Shown here piece by piece: positions 11,525-21,739 of a stretch of DNA of 64,000 bases. The stretch's first letter is position 1. The number at the start of each line of letters is the position of its first letter. The DNA is from Coenobita brevimanus. Lineage: Eukaryota; Arthropoda; Malacostraca; Decapoda; Coenobitidae. The notes beneath the pieces were generated by a model that saw nothing but the letters and a program-made list of their open reading frames with translations, was not told the DNA's origin and did not search any database. A program made the position numbers and the translations under genes. The stretch spans positions 11,398,083 through 11,462,082 of the forward strand of contig CM064670.1 of the NCBI GenBank assembly GCA_032717465.1. The letters run 5' to 3'.

Positions 11525-12745
11525 GTCAAAACTAGTGATAGACAGTATGGTTTTCGCCACGAAAGATTCGGTGTTGATATCCTCCATCTCTTGACTAATA
11601 CCATCCATCAATCAGCTGACCAACATGGGGAAAACTATGCAGTAGTCCTTGATATTTCTGAAGCTTTTGACAGAGTGTGGCACCATTTCCTGCAGTCCAA
11701 ACTCCCTTGCTATGGCCTGTCATCTTTTGTTCAACTGACTTCCTCATATTTCAGCAACATAAATTAAGAGTAAAAGTAAATGAGTTAGGCTATATTCCAA
11801 TTTCCACTCGAATAATGCCGGCGTGCCATAAAGATCAGCACACGGTCCAATCCTGTTCCTAATCCATATTAATGATCTCTTATCTGTTACCCTTAATTAC
11901 ATTCACTCATATAAACAACTCTACACTTCACAGTTCAATCACACTTAAACGGCCATTCACAAAGTTTGCTATCTCAAACTCACAACTCAGTACAGCAATC
12001 TCCATAAATCAAGACATATCTAAGGTTACTGAATGTGAACAAAACAGCACTGTATCATATAATGCTAGGAAAACGAGATTTATGCAATATACTAACAGGC
12101 AGATATTGCCTGATTCTTATATTTCTATCATTCCTACTAATATTTCTATCTCTAAAAGTGTTAACATTCTTGGTGTTTCACTTAAGAATGCCCTCAGCTA
12201 GACCTCTCTTATCAGATCACTTGCTAAAACCGTTTCAAAGAAACTTGGAATGTAAAGAGTCCGTAACTTCTTCACTGACGAGCAGTTAGCTATAAATTAC
12301 AGGAGTCATGTGCACTCTCAGCCGGAATATTACTCACCATTGTGGAGTAGATTTGGAGAGGCTGCGTTAAAGCAACTGGACAAAATTCAGAACAAAGCTG
12401 TAAGAATTATTAATAACCCTGCCATTACAAGTGAACAACCTCCCCTACAAGTAAGAATTAATTTTTCCTCTCTTGCATTTTTCATCAGACGCCTTTATGG
12501 CAAATGCTCAGACGAGGTTGCATTCATTGTGCCACCCCTCCACGCCTTCCCCCGTTCTACACGGGCATCTGGCAGCGCTCATGACTAAACTCTTACACTG
12601 GAATACTGCGTAACTTCTGCCTCCCAGAATGCATTTATTCCCCGCACTTCATCTCTTTGGAACAGCTTCCCCCCAAACTTCAACCTACAGCTGTTCAAGT
12701 CGAGCCGTTACGGATTTTTCGTGATTGGAGGACACCTGTAATCTG
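11525..12745 (+). pseudogene. Decayed jockey/I-like LINE reverse transcriptase
   Basis: Conceptual translation across frameshifts and stops shows reverse transcriptase landmarks in order. There is RQYGFRHERFGVD-like sequence near 11550, then AVVLDISEAFDRVWH near 11640-11685. AGVP followed by GPILFLIHINDLLS appears near 11815-11885, and the catalytic YADD site is changed to a Y-I-N-N-S-T-L-H form near 11915. The C-terminal blocks KQLDKIQNKAVRIINNP (about 12375-12425) and SLWNSFPPNF (about 12655-12685) follow. Several in-frame stops break it and the active-site aspartates are lost, so it cannot make a working enzyme. No endonuclease or ORF1 part is visible. It has the same architecture as the pieces at 21.3-24.8 kb and 59.7-60.4 kb. 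Confidence 0.8.
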
Positions 12746-12834
12746 GTGTATGGAATGTTTATTTTTTTTTTTCCCTTTATCTGTTCATCTTCTAAAAAAA
12801 CAATAAACTTCCTAAAGGCAAGAGAATACCTCCC

Positions 12835-12906
12835 TCAGGTTCCTATGACTCACTTGGCTGCATAAAATGGCTTGGCTTTAGCAGGAAATGAATACTGAAC
12901 TTGTCC
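12835..12906 (+). repeat. Short dispersed repeat (TCGTCTGGCGTTAG type)
   Basis: CTCAGGTTCCTATGACTCAC, GCATAAAATGGCTTGGC and TACTGAACTTGTCC. A second copy sits on the far side of MITE copy 3 at 13228-13325. Confidence 0.6.
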
Positions 12907-13198
12907 AGGACTGTATTTTCGTCGGATGAAGGAGCTCCATAACATCTTTTCCTAAGTGATGCATTTTTTACTTTACCTGACTCTCCTCTTCTGTATTACA
13001 TAAACCCTTCAAGTACCGCCATACTCGGCATAAACCACACACCTTACTGCCCTATTCTGTGTTATGTACGTTTTTCAAACCGTCATATCCTGCATTTATA
13101 AAGTACAAAAGGCTATTGACCACCCAAATGCAAAAATAAATCGCTAAAGAACAGGTGCTAGCGAGCTTCTTTAACCAACGAGAATAGGAGCCAAGGAC
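12907..13198. mobile_element. Foldback MITE copy 3
   Basis: Left end GTCGGATGAAGGAGCTCC and TTTTCCTAAGTGAT. Right end AATAAATCGCTAAAG, GTGCTAGCGAGCTTC and TTTAACCAACGAGAAT. The interior shares AAAAGGCTATTGACCAC with copy 1. Confidence 0.75.
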
Positions 13199-13227
13199 TT
13201 GAAAGGATTAATGGTTTCAGTGTTAAC

Positions 13228-13325
13228 ACACTCAGGCTCCTATGCCTCACTCTCAGCTGCGTAGAATCGCTTGGCGTTAGTGAAAAACATACTGAAGGTG
13301 TCCATAACTTGAGAGGGCAGTCGGA
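13228..13325 (+). repeat. Short dispersed repeat (TCGTCTGGCGTTAG type)
   Basis: CTCAGGCTCCTATGCCTCAC, GTAGAATCGCTTGGCGTTAG and AAAACATACTGAAGGTGTCC. It pairs with 12835-12906 as direct repeats around MITE copy 3. Confidence 0.6.
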
Positions 13326-13329
13326 AATG

Positions 13330-16205
13330 TTACACTGAAACATGTAATATAATTATAAAGAATGAATAACAGCAAAAAGAACTCCTCTGTTCAGGGATTC
13401 GCTCTTCAGATTCTCACGCCAGAATACCAAAAACTTGAATCCTTTGACGTCCTGTTTCCTTCAAGACTAGTTATTATCATAGCCAAGGAGGTTATTTATT
13501 TATTTATTTATGCTTGGTTTGATTTTTTCTGTCTGTCCCTTACTAATATTGTGATGACGGGAGTTGTGTGAGGTGTGGCGCTGACCGTGGGATGGAGGTT
13601 TTGTACTTATGTATGTATGTATGTAGGGGGAGGCATATGAAATGTGGGGTGGGAGGAGAAAAGCAATATGACAACCTGGCACAGTGGTGTGGAGTGAGCC
13701 GGGGCTGGGATGGTAAACCCTGTACAGTGGTAAGGACGTGGTGAAGGCTTGGTGAAGTCTCCAAGCAGAAGAGACAGCAGAACAAAAAAGTAGGGTTGAG
13801 TCACTCTCCTTTATTGGACAGTCCCCCCACTTCCTCCTTACCTCCTTAGTTCTGAGTTTACAAATAGACTTCAAATTTCCTACAGTATCTTTACAATCCA
13901 GAATCTTTAATTTACTAAGAGTGTGTTGTATGTCAACTGTAAAAAACTCCATCCTGTAGAATATAGATAAACTTAGTGACACTGTTTAAAACTTGAAGTC
14001 TGTCTACTGAAGCGGAACATGGAGAGGTGGGGTTGGGAGGACGGACCGTTGCAGGCATCTAACAAGACAAAGGGAAATTAGGGAGCTATTATAGGATAGT
14101 ATAACGGAACAAAAGTCTTGTATTTTCGTAGTGCCCTGCTGATCTGGGAAATGAACAGTCTTATCTGAAAATATGAACTAGGCTGTGATTTGACTTATAC
14201 AAGCTCAAGTATATTGATATGTTTATTTGCAATATACTCAATACATTAAGATGTGCAACAGATATGAGTAAACAGTGGTCATACGCTGTGATGCAAAGTT
14301 AGTATACTGAATTTTCACCTGAATAAAATATATTTATATAATATACATCGACATCTGAAAACGCGCGCAGTAAAATATCTGACAATCATACACAAAATCA
14401 AGAGTGATGTATATCTAACGAAACAGTTTACAGTGAAACAGTTAAAGGCTGCATGATTTAGTACAAATGCTGACAAACACATAAAGCAATATATGTTTAA
14501 ATTTACATAGGACAGGAAACCAGCAAGAAATGGTTACCAAAAGAAGAAGGTATTTTCTCTAATACATTTACACACAAATAACCGTGTACTATGCAATGGT
14601 TCAGGGACTATGACTTTAACTACATCCATTCACTTTCATACTCTTATGTATTGTGTATTTTGTGTGGCAAACCAACGAGACACTTGAGAATTATATATAT
14701 TTATAATTTGTTTGTGGTACATTTTGCTATTTTTCAAATCATATTACTTCGAGTCCCCAAACTGTGCCATATAAAGAAATATTAATTATTGTTCCCCAAT
14801 CTGAGGTAAATAATTTAAATCTGGCCATAACTTCAATGTATCTGGTGTCACAGTGTCATTATTACCCAGTTGGCTGAATTATGCCCACAAGAAACAGTTT
14901 GAGGTGCCAGAATACGAGTAATTTACCCACTGACAGAGAACACACGTAAAAGTCTGATATGACCAGTTTAGATTCGGTACAAATATTTCATAAGTATCTT
15001 GTAATCTCAGATAACTTACTAACCAATCAACGGGAATAATAAAGGCAACGGATCCTCCGTTGTATTTAGTAATACCATAATATTGTAGTACTGTAATTTA
15101 GTCTCGGTGATACACAGCCTTAGATACATCAGACTCGGGCACCTGTGTGGGTAAGTTCAGGGCTAAACAGGTAGGTAGGATTGAAAATCGTAATTCACGC
15201 AGACTTAGCATTCCGATATATTTAAAATACCAGTTCTACTGAATCATAAGTTAACTGAAGTTTCAATATCAAAAGAGTGTATTTACACCGTGTTCCATCC
15301 AAACCAAACTATTTGCTCAGTTCTGTATACAAATGTAAAATATGATAACCACATTACCAAACATTTGAGAAATCACTAAGGATATGAGTCAGGAGCAATT
15401 CGAGAACCAGAATATGTGCTTGCTCCTTGCACAAACTAAGTATTATGGTGCATCACTGAACACTTAAGCAATAATTTTGGTTTTAAAAAATTTTCCATGG
15501 GAATTATCTTGGGAAAGAATACAAAAACACACATAATTAAAGTTGAATAAATGTACAACAGTTGGTGAGGCTTGTGAGGTGAAGTCAGAATTTTGAGAAC
15601 TTGAATGATGTATAAATGTGTGGTTAAATTTCACTAGGCATTCTGTTAATAGTGCGACTGGTTTTGTATTTATGGTTCCTTACTGACTGCTGTTACTTCT
15701 CCTTCCCGTTAGGTGGGAAGTGATGATTTTGGATAAGATTATTATTTTTTTAAATCTAGAATCTGAAACCAGCAGTATCAAGAGGGACATAATTAACCCA
15801 TTTGTGCAGTTTCTTCCTTACAGGGTGATGTAAGACTTCTTAAAAAGTTTATTACGAAGGAAAGAACTCTCACGCTTGAACCTATGTGCATCGTGATTAT
15901 GACCTGGAAGGTGATGGTTAGTACACAAAGAAATATCCCTGCAGACTCTCACATGAAGCAACCTTGGGCAGTCATAGCTGAAGTACTTCAAGATGACTTT
16001 TGTATTAATTCTTGCAGCCATTTGACAATAGTATTAAACTTACCAGAAATCATAATAATGAAGCAGTGAGCCTCTTCAGTTTAGAAAGTTCATCTGAAGC
16101 TTAATAAACGTTTTACAGGCGACATAACCATAACAGAAAGGATATCACTGGACTGAAGCAATTACAGTCACCTTTCACCATTTTCACTAATCTGTACGTA
16201 CATAG
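13330..16205. other. Long stretch without recognisable gene
   Basis: Anonymous sequence except short (TTTA)n and (GTAT)n runs near 13490-13625. Open frames are short and resemble nothing I know. The minus-strand frame at 13500-13982 is rejected as a gene. Part of this stretch should be the 3' UTR of gene A: an AATAAA on the minus strand lies at 15848-15853. Confidence 0.5.
15848..15853 (-). promoter_or_regulatory. Candidate polyadenylation signal of gene A
   Basis: AATAAA on the minus strand about 355 bp downstream of the gene A stop codon. It is the first one I noticed after the stop. The motif is common in AT-rich DNA, so this is weak. Confidence 0.25.
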
Positions 16206-17029
16206 TCAGTTGTCCAGTGCAGCAGAGGACAATAGCTGATCATTTGCACTAATTCTGCAGCAAGTAATTTTTGTTACCTGTCTTTGTATTTCTCTATTGT
16301 CGAACTGGCGGTAGATCTGTACAATCATGTACCCTTGTGGGCAGATAAACCAATAGTCCCATTTGTTTGTCTGCTGAGTGTCATTTACTATGCCTGGCCA
16401 AGCACCCTGGGACAGAGGAACATCCTGACAGTCAAGTGTGTCCACAACCCAGTTAACCACGGGATGGCAAATAGCGTCCAAGAATTTGGTGTTATTCCAG
16501 CTGATATCAAGGCCTTTCCCACCGTAGTCGTATATACTTGTAATGACATTACCAGGGCTGCAGGGTTCGGCATGCAATGGGTCCATAGGCGCTGTATCCG
16601 ACACTGTACCCATCTCGAAGGGCAGGGCATGTTCAGGGAGTGAAGGCCTTGTGCACACCAGCCAGTCAATGTCACTCATTTCAGCTGCACCAATCCTCAA
16701 GGCCAATCCAGTGAGGCCATAGTTCTTGTCGCAGCTTTCCTCCTTCTTGATTATGGCGTCGTAGGTAACTGAAGCTGTTGTTGTTGGTGGTGGTGGTGGT
16801 GGTGGCATTGTAGTTATTGCTGTTGTTGTTGTTGGTGGTGGTGGAGGACTTGTTGTTATTGTTGTTCTTGGTGATGGTAGTGTAGGCGTTGTTGGTGGTG
16901 GTCGTGGTGGATGCGTTGTTGTTATTGTTGTTGGTGGTGATGGTGGTGTTGGTGGAAGCGATGTTGCTGTTGTTGTTGATAGTGGTGCAAGCGATGTTTC
17001 TGTCGAGATTTCGGGTTTTGCTATCGAGT
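16206..17029 (-). CDS. Gene A exon 3: mucin-like linker and dermatopontin-like C-terminal domain
   Basis: Terminal exon, about 273 residues to a stop at 16206-16208. The start is set by an acceptor, CATACATTTCAG just upstream of 17029. Its first two bases complete a GAC codon left by exon 2, so the phase-1 frame continues. The first 95 or so residues are Thr/Pro repeats (PPPTTTT types), a likely O-glycosylated linker. A cysteine-rich domain of about 165 residues follows: ESCDKNYGLTGLALRIG, IDWLVCT, CSPGNVITSIYDYG, AICHPVVNW, DTLDCQDV, DYWFICPQGYMIVQIY and VTKITCC. The order CxxG-V-I, W, ICHPV, DC, G-x-VND, CP-GY-x-I, then CC recalls dermatopontin, an extracellular-matrix protein, but its usual DR motifs are altered. 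A vitelline-membrane-like fold is the alternative. The minus-strand gene B exon at 43.7-44.7 kb is a clear paralog. Confidence 0.8.
16755..16985. repeat. Coding GTT/GGT triplet field
   Basis: Plus-strand (GTT/GGT)-rich sequence that encodes the Thr/Pro linker of gene A on the minus strand. It is likely length-polymorphic, and changes by whole triplets would keep the frame. Confidence 0.8.
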
Positions 17030-17274
17030 CTGAAATGTATGTGCATGACTTTATTAATATACTGATGTTATTTATTTTCTTTCTCCAAATCATTAAAGAG
17101 TTTGGTAGACTATTCGGGGTGGAAAGGTATAGATTTAGTTTTCATTTACCCCTTCACTACAAGAGATCTCCCCCAAGCTAAATGAAATTGCTCAGAAATA
17201 GGAAGAATGAATCAACTTCTTAAAGTAATCAAAAGACGAAGCCCTGAAAAGAGTTAGTATCCCAAGAAAACGTA

Positions 17275-17330
17275 AAGGGGAAAACAAAATCAGTACTCTT
17301 CATTCCGATATGCCTGGACACATTTATAGT
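17275..17330 (-). mobile_element. LINE 3'-end remnant
   Basis: The minus strand reads ATGTGTCCAGGCATATCGG AATGAAGAG, close to the TGTCCAG-ATCTCGAAATGAA block at the 3' end of the jockey-like LINEs at 24.8 and 59.7 kb. Confidence 0.4.
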
Positions 17331-17420
17331 AGTTAGATACTTTTACTTAACCGAAGGGATCACCTACCTTTCTAATGTTAAAGGAAAAAATATGTATTAT
17401 TCTTAACCTTTTCATAACAG

Positions 17421-17612
17421 TCGTACTGTAGGTGGCCAAGGAAGCTTTGTATTACCTCTTTGTGGCGATTTTGTTTATTACACAGAGTCTTTTGTATTTT
17501 TTACATCTTTTTTTTACCGGGCATTCGTAGTAATGTCATTTAGAGGAAACTGAGACTCCAAGTGCAAAATAAGTCGCTGAGGAAGGAGTGCTACAACGTC
17601 TAAAAAGCCATG
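17421..17612. mobile_element. Foldback MITE copy 4
   Basis: Left end GGTGGCCAAGGAAGC and TTACCTCTTTGTGGCGATTTT. Right end AAAATAAGTCGCTGAGG, AAGGAGTGCTACAACG and AAAAAGCC. More diverged than copies 1-3. It lies about 400 bp upstream of exon 3, within intron 2 of gene A. Confidence 0.55.
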
Positions 17613-17984
17613 TAAATTGCGACTCTGGGACTGGATTTGGACAGTTGTGTAGGTCGGAATAAAAAGCGAAAAAGAAAAAGAAAAAAAAAGGATACCCTGT
17701 TTTACTAGGCCATGTTCTGGGCTCCCGGTGTTGCAGCATGAAGTATAATACAGATGGCATACGACTGTGCATCCATATTCAGTCAACATGATGTTTTCAC
17801 TCCTTCTCACCTATCATTTTCGGCATAGGACAGATTTCTGAAATACTGTTCTGTTTACCTCATTTCCATAATTAAATTGGGCAGTCCGTACATTGCGCTC
17901 CTCTTCCACTTCGTCAGGTGATGCTGGTATAACTCTGTTAGCGTTATTAATGTCTATCCTACATGATTTATTAATTTTCTGCTC

Positions 17985-18070
17985 TCCCCCAGGGGAGGGG
18001 GGAGGGGGGTGGGGGGAGTACTTCTTCAGTATCTCTACTTGTCGTAAGAGGCGACTGAAAGGGATCTTGT
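17985..18070 (+). repeat. G-run and CGTAAGAGGCGACT motif
   Basis: A G-rich stretch is followed by CTTGTCGTAAGAGGCGACTG, a motif I associate with dispersed short repeats of arthropods. Family and limits unknown. Confidence 0.3.
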
Positions 18071-19059
18071 TGTCTCCTTTCTCTCTTTACTGTCCCCTCT
18101 CTTGTGTCCTACCTCTCTTCTTGATATTTCCTTGTTGTTTCCAGACTTTATTTTCTCTCTGCTCCTATCGTGTGAGACATTTGGTTTCACGACTTGGAAA
18201 TTTAAGGATCTCTCCTTGATGTTGACTATTCCTCCCTTCGTGGGTAAGCCTTTCCACCAAGCAAGCCACTTCATCACTAAGCCGCTTTAACGCCAAAGCT
18301 GTTTCACCGCCAAGCCGCTTCATCGCCAAACCACTCCATTGGCAGCCTTAGTGTCATGTAGCCAGTCTATGGTTTGGTGCTAATTCTTCATTATTCCTTC
18401 CTTCCTTCATTTCTTGAATGCACACTAACAAACTCACACCCACATCAGCAGACTGAGTCATCTTTACAAATCATAAGGTACCACCAGGTTATTTGCAAGT
18501 CGAGTGCTATTTGCGGACCACCCTGTATATTGTTTCATGTTCTTTGCACCTAGAACACGAGCTCTATTCTTATGCCGGTCGGGCTGGAAGACTCACTTTG
18601 TTTCCTTTTTGTCCGTGTTTCCTCAGCAGCATAGCATAATTAGGGACCTGGATATAAAACTGACTATTGTTGGTTTGTTTTCATCTGAAGGAACAACACC
18701 ACTCATGTAACTTGAATACCTAGTCATGGTTGCCTGAAATTTGATGTCATAGCTATGAGGTAGGAATGAGTCTCCTTGGTTACTAGTCATATTCATTCTC
18801 CAGTCTGACTACATTTGGCCATCAACTAAGCTGAAAGGGGTTAGGAATCTATGCCAGACGAAATTAAACAGACCACAGTGCGAATCGTGCGCTAGAGGAA
18901 GAGTGAGACTTTGCAAAAACTGATCATTTTATTCCAGTTAGAAGACATCTTTTGTAGTCATGGAGTCAGTGAAGGCTCTGTCTAACTCCTCAAGTTTGAA
19001 AAGTGCTCGAAACTGAATAAAACTGTCTGGTGACAAAAATATGAGACTAAAAAAGGTCA

Positions 19060-20155
19060 TTGGAGTGCAGTGATAAGGAGTGATTAGGTGTTGAGAAGAA
19101 ATGCAGTGGTGTTGGAAGTGATCAGATTGTGTTAAGGAGAAAGTAAGTGTTTAGGAAAGATAATATAGTGTTAACCCACTGCATGCCAGTGCCGTTTTAA
19201 AACGGTCTGACATAATGCTGCGGCCAGTGCCAGTGCCATTTTAAAACGGTTTAAAATAACAAACTTCACTGTGACCGCATTTTTCAAGATTCACGAGTAA
19301 AAATTGGCAGCATTGAAGGTAACTGTTGTTCTACCATCCCCCAGGCTGTCAAGGCCATACGCTCACTCGCTCCCCCCGTCACACTTGCTCTGCCTTACTC
19401 TGCCTGTGTGCCTCACCTAGTGCTGTACATAGTGATGGCATTTTGTAAATATTTTCATGTAAGAGTAAGTTGTAAATATTTTCTTGTAAGAGTAAGGACT
19501 ACAGAGTGAAGTCAAGTTGTAAATACCTTCTTGTAAGTGACAGGACTGTACGTAATGAAGTCAGGTTGTACCTATCTTCATATAAGTGTAAGATAATGCA
19601 TTCACAGTGAGAAAGACATGCAAATTGTGATAGATGCTGAACTAATGCGTAATCAGAAAAGTGTACTGAACACTGCTATATCTTCCCAGCATAAATACCT
19701 AAGTATACCTTACATAGAAAACGGCTTTCTCTCATGTACGTGGTGAGAGTGAGAGAGCGACTATACCTGTAAACAAGTATGCAGAACTCAATAAAACTCA
19801 TTTCCGAGCCTTGGTGAGCATTTTATTGGCGAAATTCGTTGTTTCCACATCAAAATCTATCATTTCAGCCAAAATAAAAAGGTCGAAAAATGGCCGGCAC
19901 TGGGGTGACCCATAGGGCTAAAAATAGCCAGCACGCAGCGGGTTAAAAAGATGAAGTAATGAGAAGTAATAAAGCCTTGTTGAGAAGAGATAAAGAGTTC
20001 AGAAGCGAAAAGGTTAAGGAGAGAGAAAGCAGTGAGGAATTATCAGGTAGTGTTGAGATAATATTGTGAGAAGTAATAAAACTGTTAAGAAAAGAAATTG
20101 AGAAGCGACAAGGGTGTGTCAAAGAGAGAGGAGGTAATGAGCAGTGATGAGTTTA
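19060..20155 (+). repeat. Degenerate GATAAGGTAGTGTTGAGAAG minisatellite, split by a TTAA element
   Basis: Purine-rich units of about 20 bp (GATAAGGAG, GTGTTGAGAAG, AGTAATGAG) lie at 19060-19171 and continue at 19947-20155. The gap is the TTAA element 19176-19942. A similar array is at 26075-26450. Confidence 0.65.
19176..19942 (+). mobile_element. piggyBac-like MITE, family P2, copy 1
   Basis: About 767 bp between TTAA (19172-19175) and TTAA (19943-19946). The ends are CCCACTGC and GCAGCGGG. Inside the left end is the palindrome CCGTTTTAAAACGG, then a second copy, CCATTTTAAAACGG. The right end repeats AAAAATGGCCGGCACTGGGG as AAAAATAGCCAGCACGCAG. No transposase frame. The opposite-orientation copy is at 24015-24771. 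Confidence 0.85.
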
Positions 20156-20293
20156 TGTGAACCCTCCAGAGCCCAGGGTTACTGTACGTTGGATCTTGTG
20201 GGAAGAGTACATAGCTTACCACTCTTCGTTTGCCATCTCATAATCCCTAAGTTCGTAGGTCTCTCCTTGGATTAGAGTAGCTGTCTTGGTTAA

Positions 20294-21062
20294 CCCGTGG
20301 CATCCTCTCGACGTGAATTAACGTCCACACATTTTGTCACTGCCAATCCTGTTGACATTCATAATCGCGAATCAATTGCAAGGTCCCTAATTTGCACAAT
20401 TATCAATTTTCGTGAGTGATTTTTGGTACGGATACACGGGACACCTTCCTCTACAAGATGCCATGCAGGGACAATGCCTTACCCAGCATGACCTCCCCCT
20501 CCCCAGCACGCCATTGTCTCAGCAATTCACCTGTTACCAGTGACCTGGCCAGTAAAGCCATGTCATGCCACGGTACGAAATTCAGGGCCAAAGTGATTCC
20601 CCAATCGATGACAATGTGGAGGACAAACTTTACATAGCATTAGAGGAAGAAAGAGTCAGAAATGATGATCAGATAATGTCACCAAAAAAGGTCAGGTATG
20701 TTGATGTGTTTCATGAGTGAAACAATGCTTATATTGCCTACATTACTGCGTGAAAACCAATATTCTCTCGTACTACATATAAATTCGTACCAAATAAATA
20801 AATAAATACCGTTTATGAGTGGTGTGGAATGGTTACACTCCCATAGAACTCGTTTTCTTTGGAGCCAGCCTGATAGAAAACACAGTAAGGTGAGGAGATA
20901 CTGCTACCTGTTTCGAGTATTTTAAACCTCAGGTGAACGATTTCTCTATGATTTTTCGATGTTTCTCACCAAAAGAGGAGGTTTGAGCCAAAAAAAAATT
21001 TTTCCAAAAATGGTCGGGACTGGGGGGAGTCAGTGGTGGAAAAGTGGTCGAGATGGGGCGGG
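20294..21062 (+). mobile_element. piggyBac-like MITE, family P1, copy 1
   Basis: About 769 bp between TTAA at 20290-20293 and 21063-21066. Starts CCCGTGGCATCC, with the near-palindrome GACGTGAATTAACGTC. Ends AAGTGGTCGAGATGGGGCGGG. Two further copies at 26.8 and 46.8 kb share the interior (CAAGGTCCCTAATTTGCAC and GGGACACCTTCCTCTACA). Confidence 0.85.
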
Positions 21063-21161
21063 TTAAGTTTTGAAAATTCCTCGAACCTTCACCTCTGGGT
21101 GGCACTGGGCTCTAGAGCGGTAGTTCTCAAACTTCTTTGGCTTAAGGCTCCTTCGAATCAC

Positions 21162-21212
21162 ACACACACAAACGTGCATGCGCGCACGCACACACATACA
21201 CACACACACACA

Positions 21213-21253
<41 letters not shown>
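21162..21253 (+). repeat. (AC)n microsatellite
   Basis: AC run with occasional AG and GC interruptions. Confidence 0.95.
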
Positions 21254-21254
<1 letters not shown>

Positions 21255-21739
21255 CACGTATGCGTCCATTGCTTTTCCAGTATAAGTCTTCTACTGGGCA
21301 GATATCATTTTAGCGGTCTTTGTATACTGTGTACTCATATGTCATCGATGACTCCACTCTTCATCTTTCCCTCTGCTTCTCACAGCGTCCACTGCAGTAG
21401 TTCCTTCAACCAACACGGGATGAGGCTATGGCACACCTTACTTCTGACTGGGTTCATCTCTGACTGTGATAAAAGTAACCTTGTTGTTTTTAATGCATCA
21501 AAAACTCAGTTCTTGGGGTTTCATTCTCTTGCAAAATCAGCTTCCAAGAGCTCTTGTAGGTTATGTTGAGTTTAGACCTTTTCCCCCCTCACAGCTGGTT
21601 ACTGTATACAGGATTTTTTTTTTTTTTTTTTTTTTTTTGCGCCTTGTGTGGAGTACAGCTCTCATATATGTGTTGGGGGAGGCTACCAATATACAGTTCA
21701 CTTGAACAGGGTGAAGTCAAGGGCTCTTTGTCTCATTAA

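Noticed and set aside
13500..13982. 160-codon minus-strand frame
   Set aside because: No recognisable domain, no splice signals checked as strong, low-complexity parts. The flank resembles repeat DNA.
16284..16643. 119-codon plus-strand frame
   Set aside because: Antisense shadow of gene A exon 3, which has conserved cysteine blocks shared with gene B.
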